DNA from: an archaeon
GTDB lineage: Archaea > Nanobdellota > Nanobdellia > Pacearchaeales > GW2011-AR1
Direction: 5' to 3'
DNA: 11,667 nucleotides
Assembly (NCBI GenBank): GCA_027318675.1
Contig: DAHVOT010000020.1
Location: 1 to 11,667 of the forward strand
Part shown: positions 11,172 to 11,667 of the stretch, one piece after another
Numbering within the stretch: position 1 is the stretch's first letter
How the letters are laid out: every line of letters starts with the position of its first letter
Translations under genes and position numbers: made by a program
Notes under the pieces: model-generated
Told to the model about the DNA's origin: nothing
The model's input: the letters and a program-made list of their open reading frames with translations, nothing else
Database searches by the model: none

Positions 11172-11667
11172 ATGAAAAAAATATATATCGCAGGGGGGGG
11201 AGGGATGCTTGGAGATGCTTTTTACAAAGTGTTTAAAGATGATTATCAACTTAAATGTACAGATAAAGATGTGAATGAAAATTGGATTTCTTTTTTAGAT
11301 TTCAGAGACTTTGATAAGTATGAAAAAGATGTTAGAAATTTTAACCCAGATTTTCTTTTTCATTTAGGAGCACATACAGATTTAGAATATTGTTCAGATA
11401 ATCCTGAAGATACTTATTTAAACAATACACTTGCAGTAGAAAAGGCAGTAAGAATAGCAAATGGATTAAGTATTCCTATCTTGTATATAGGAACTGCGGG
11501 TATATTTGATGGACAAAAAGAGAGATATGATGACTGGGATCAGCCAAATCCTGTAAATACTTATGGGCGTTCCAAATATTTAGGGGAAAAGATTGTTCAA
11601 GATTTTGCAAAGGAATATTTAATTTGTAGAGCTGGTTGGATGGTTGGGGGAGGTACAAAAAAAGATA
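11172..11667 (+). CDS. RmlD-like NAD(P)-dependent sugar-nucleotide reductase (partial)
   Basis: The reading frame is open from the ATG at 11172 to the window end, giving 165 residues of a longer protein. It begins MKKIYIAGGGGMLGDAF, with a Rossmann glycine motif at 8-14. It continues with NPDFLFHLGAHTDLEYCSDNP (58-78), which matches the RmlD family's P-D-x-x-x-x-x-A-A-x-T-x-V-x-x-x-E pattern, then YIGTAGIFDGQKERY (105-119), P-V-N-T-YGRSK (catalytic Y131-x3-K135) and GE at 138-139. RmlD enzymes reduce dTDP-4-dehydrorhamnose, and relatives reduce GDP-4-dehydro sugars. Given gmd nearby, a reductase acting on the Gmd product is a plausible alternative. The usual STDYVFDG is here GTAGIFDG, so the substrate is uncertain. 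A run of eight Gs encodes part of the glycine motif. Confidence 0.82.
   Translation, partial: MKKIYIAGGGGMLGDAFYKVFKDDYQLKCTDKDVNENWISFLDFRDFDKYEKDVRNFNPDFLFHLGAHTDLEYCSDNPEDTYLNNTLAVEKAVRIANGLSIPILYIGTAGIFDGQKERYDDWDQPNPVNTYGRSKYLGEKIVQDFAKEYLICRAGWMVGGGTKKD

Noticed and set aside
1..11667. CRISPR array, insertion sequence or toxin partner for the AbrB-like gene
   Set aside because: I found no regularly spaced repeats, no transposase-like protein and no toxin-like gene beside the AbrB-like gene.

Overview
The window is archaeal. It carries archaeal RNA polymerase subunits Rpo3 (D), Rpo4 (F) and Rpo10 (N), the archaeal/eukaryotic ribosomal protein eL21, a DUF655 protein, an archaeal-type secF-secD pair, tRNA genes without encoded CCA, and TATA boxes about 25 bp ahead of start codons. 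The DNA is strongly AT-rich (roughly 30% GC by eye), genes are short and tightly packed, and the small zinc-ribbon and PDZ-SecD variants resemble those I recall from DPANN archaea (Pacearchaeota/Woesearchaeota type). That lineage call is inference.

Region 1 (1-3620, minus strand) is a compact information-processing operon read right to left: eL21 - rpo4 - DUF655 - uS13 - small two-helix membrane protein - uS4 - uS11 - rpo3. Most gaps are 1-5 nt. It joins two clusters that are well known in archaea (L21e-rpoF-DUF655 and S13-S4-S11-rpoD), and an unexpected small membrane protein sits between uS13 and uS4. A small zinc-ribbon gene lies just upstream on the same strand (3621-3839).

Region 2 (3840-5400) holds monocistronic rpo10 (+), a 52-codon AbrB/SpoVT-like gene (-), a divergent HTH plus LAGLIDADG endonuclease-like gene (+), and a stand-alone 5S rRNA gene (-). 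The 5S 3' end overlaps the end of the endonuclease gene. The AbrB/endonuclease divergent promoter contains an inverted repeat centred on a TATA box.

Region 3 (5401-6322) is a tRNA patch: a Leu gene with an apparent AAG anticodon, Arg(CCU), a detached tRNA 3'-end fragment, a minus-strand polytopic membrane protein of unknown function, and a Gly(UCC) gene with two unusual bases.

Region 4 (6346-8780, +) is secF-secD, the accessory membrane pair of the Sec translocase. It begins only 23 nt after tRNA-Gly. SecD carries a PDZ-like domain and a four-cysteine cluster in its extracytoplasmic part.

Region 5 (8802-11667) is the edge of a sugar-nucleotide (surface polysaccharide/glycosylation) locus: GDP-mannose 4,6-dehydratase (-), a UDP-glucuronate 4-epimerase-like SDR (+), and an RmlD-like reductase (+) cut by the window end.

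Promoter pattern: good TATA-like octamers lie about 25 bp upstream of the ATG of many first genes, and about 26 bp upstream of the 5S and tRNA 5' ends. This suggests that leaderless mRNAs are common in this organism. I saw no CRISPR array, insertion sequence or transposase.
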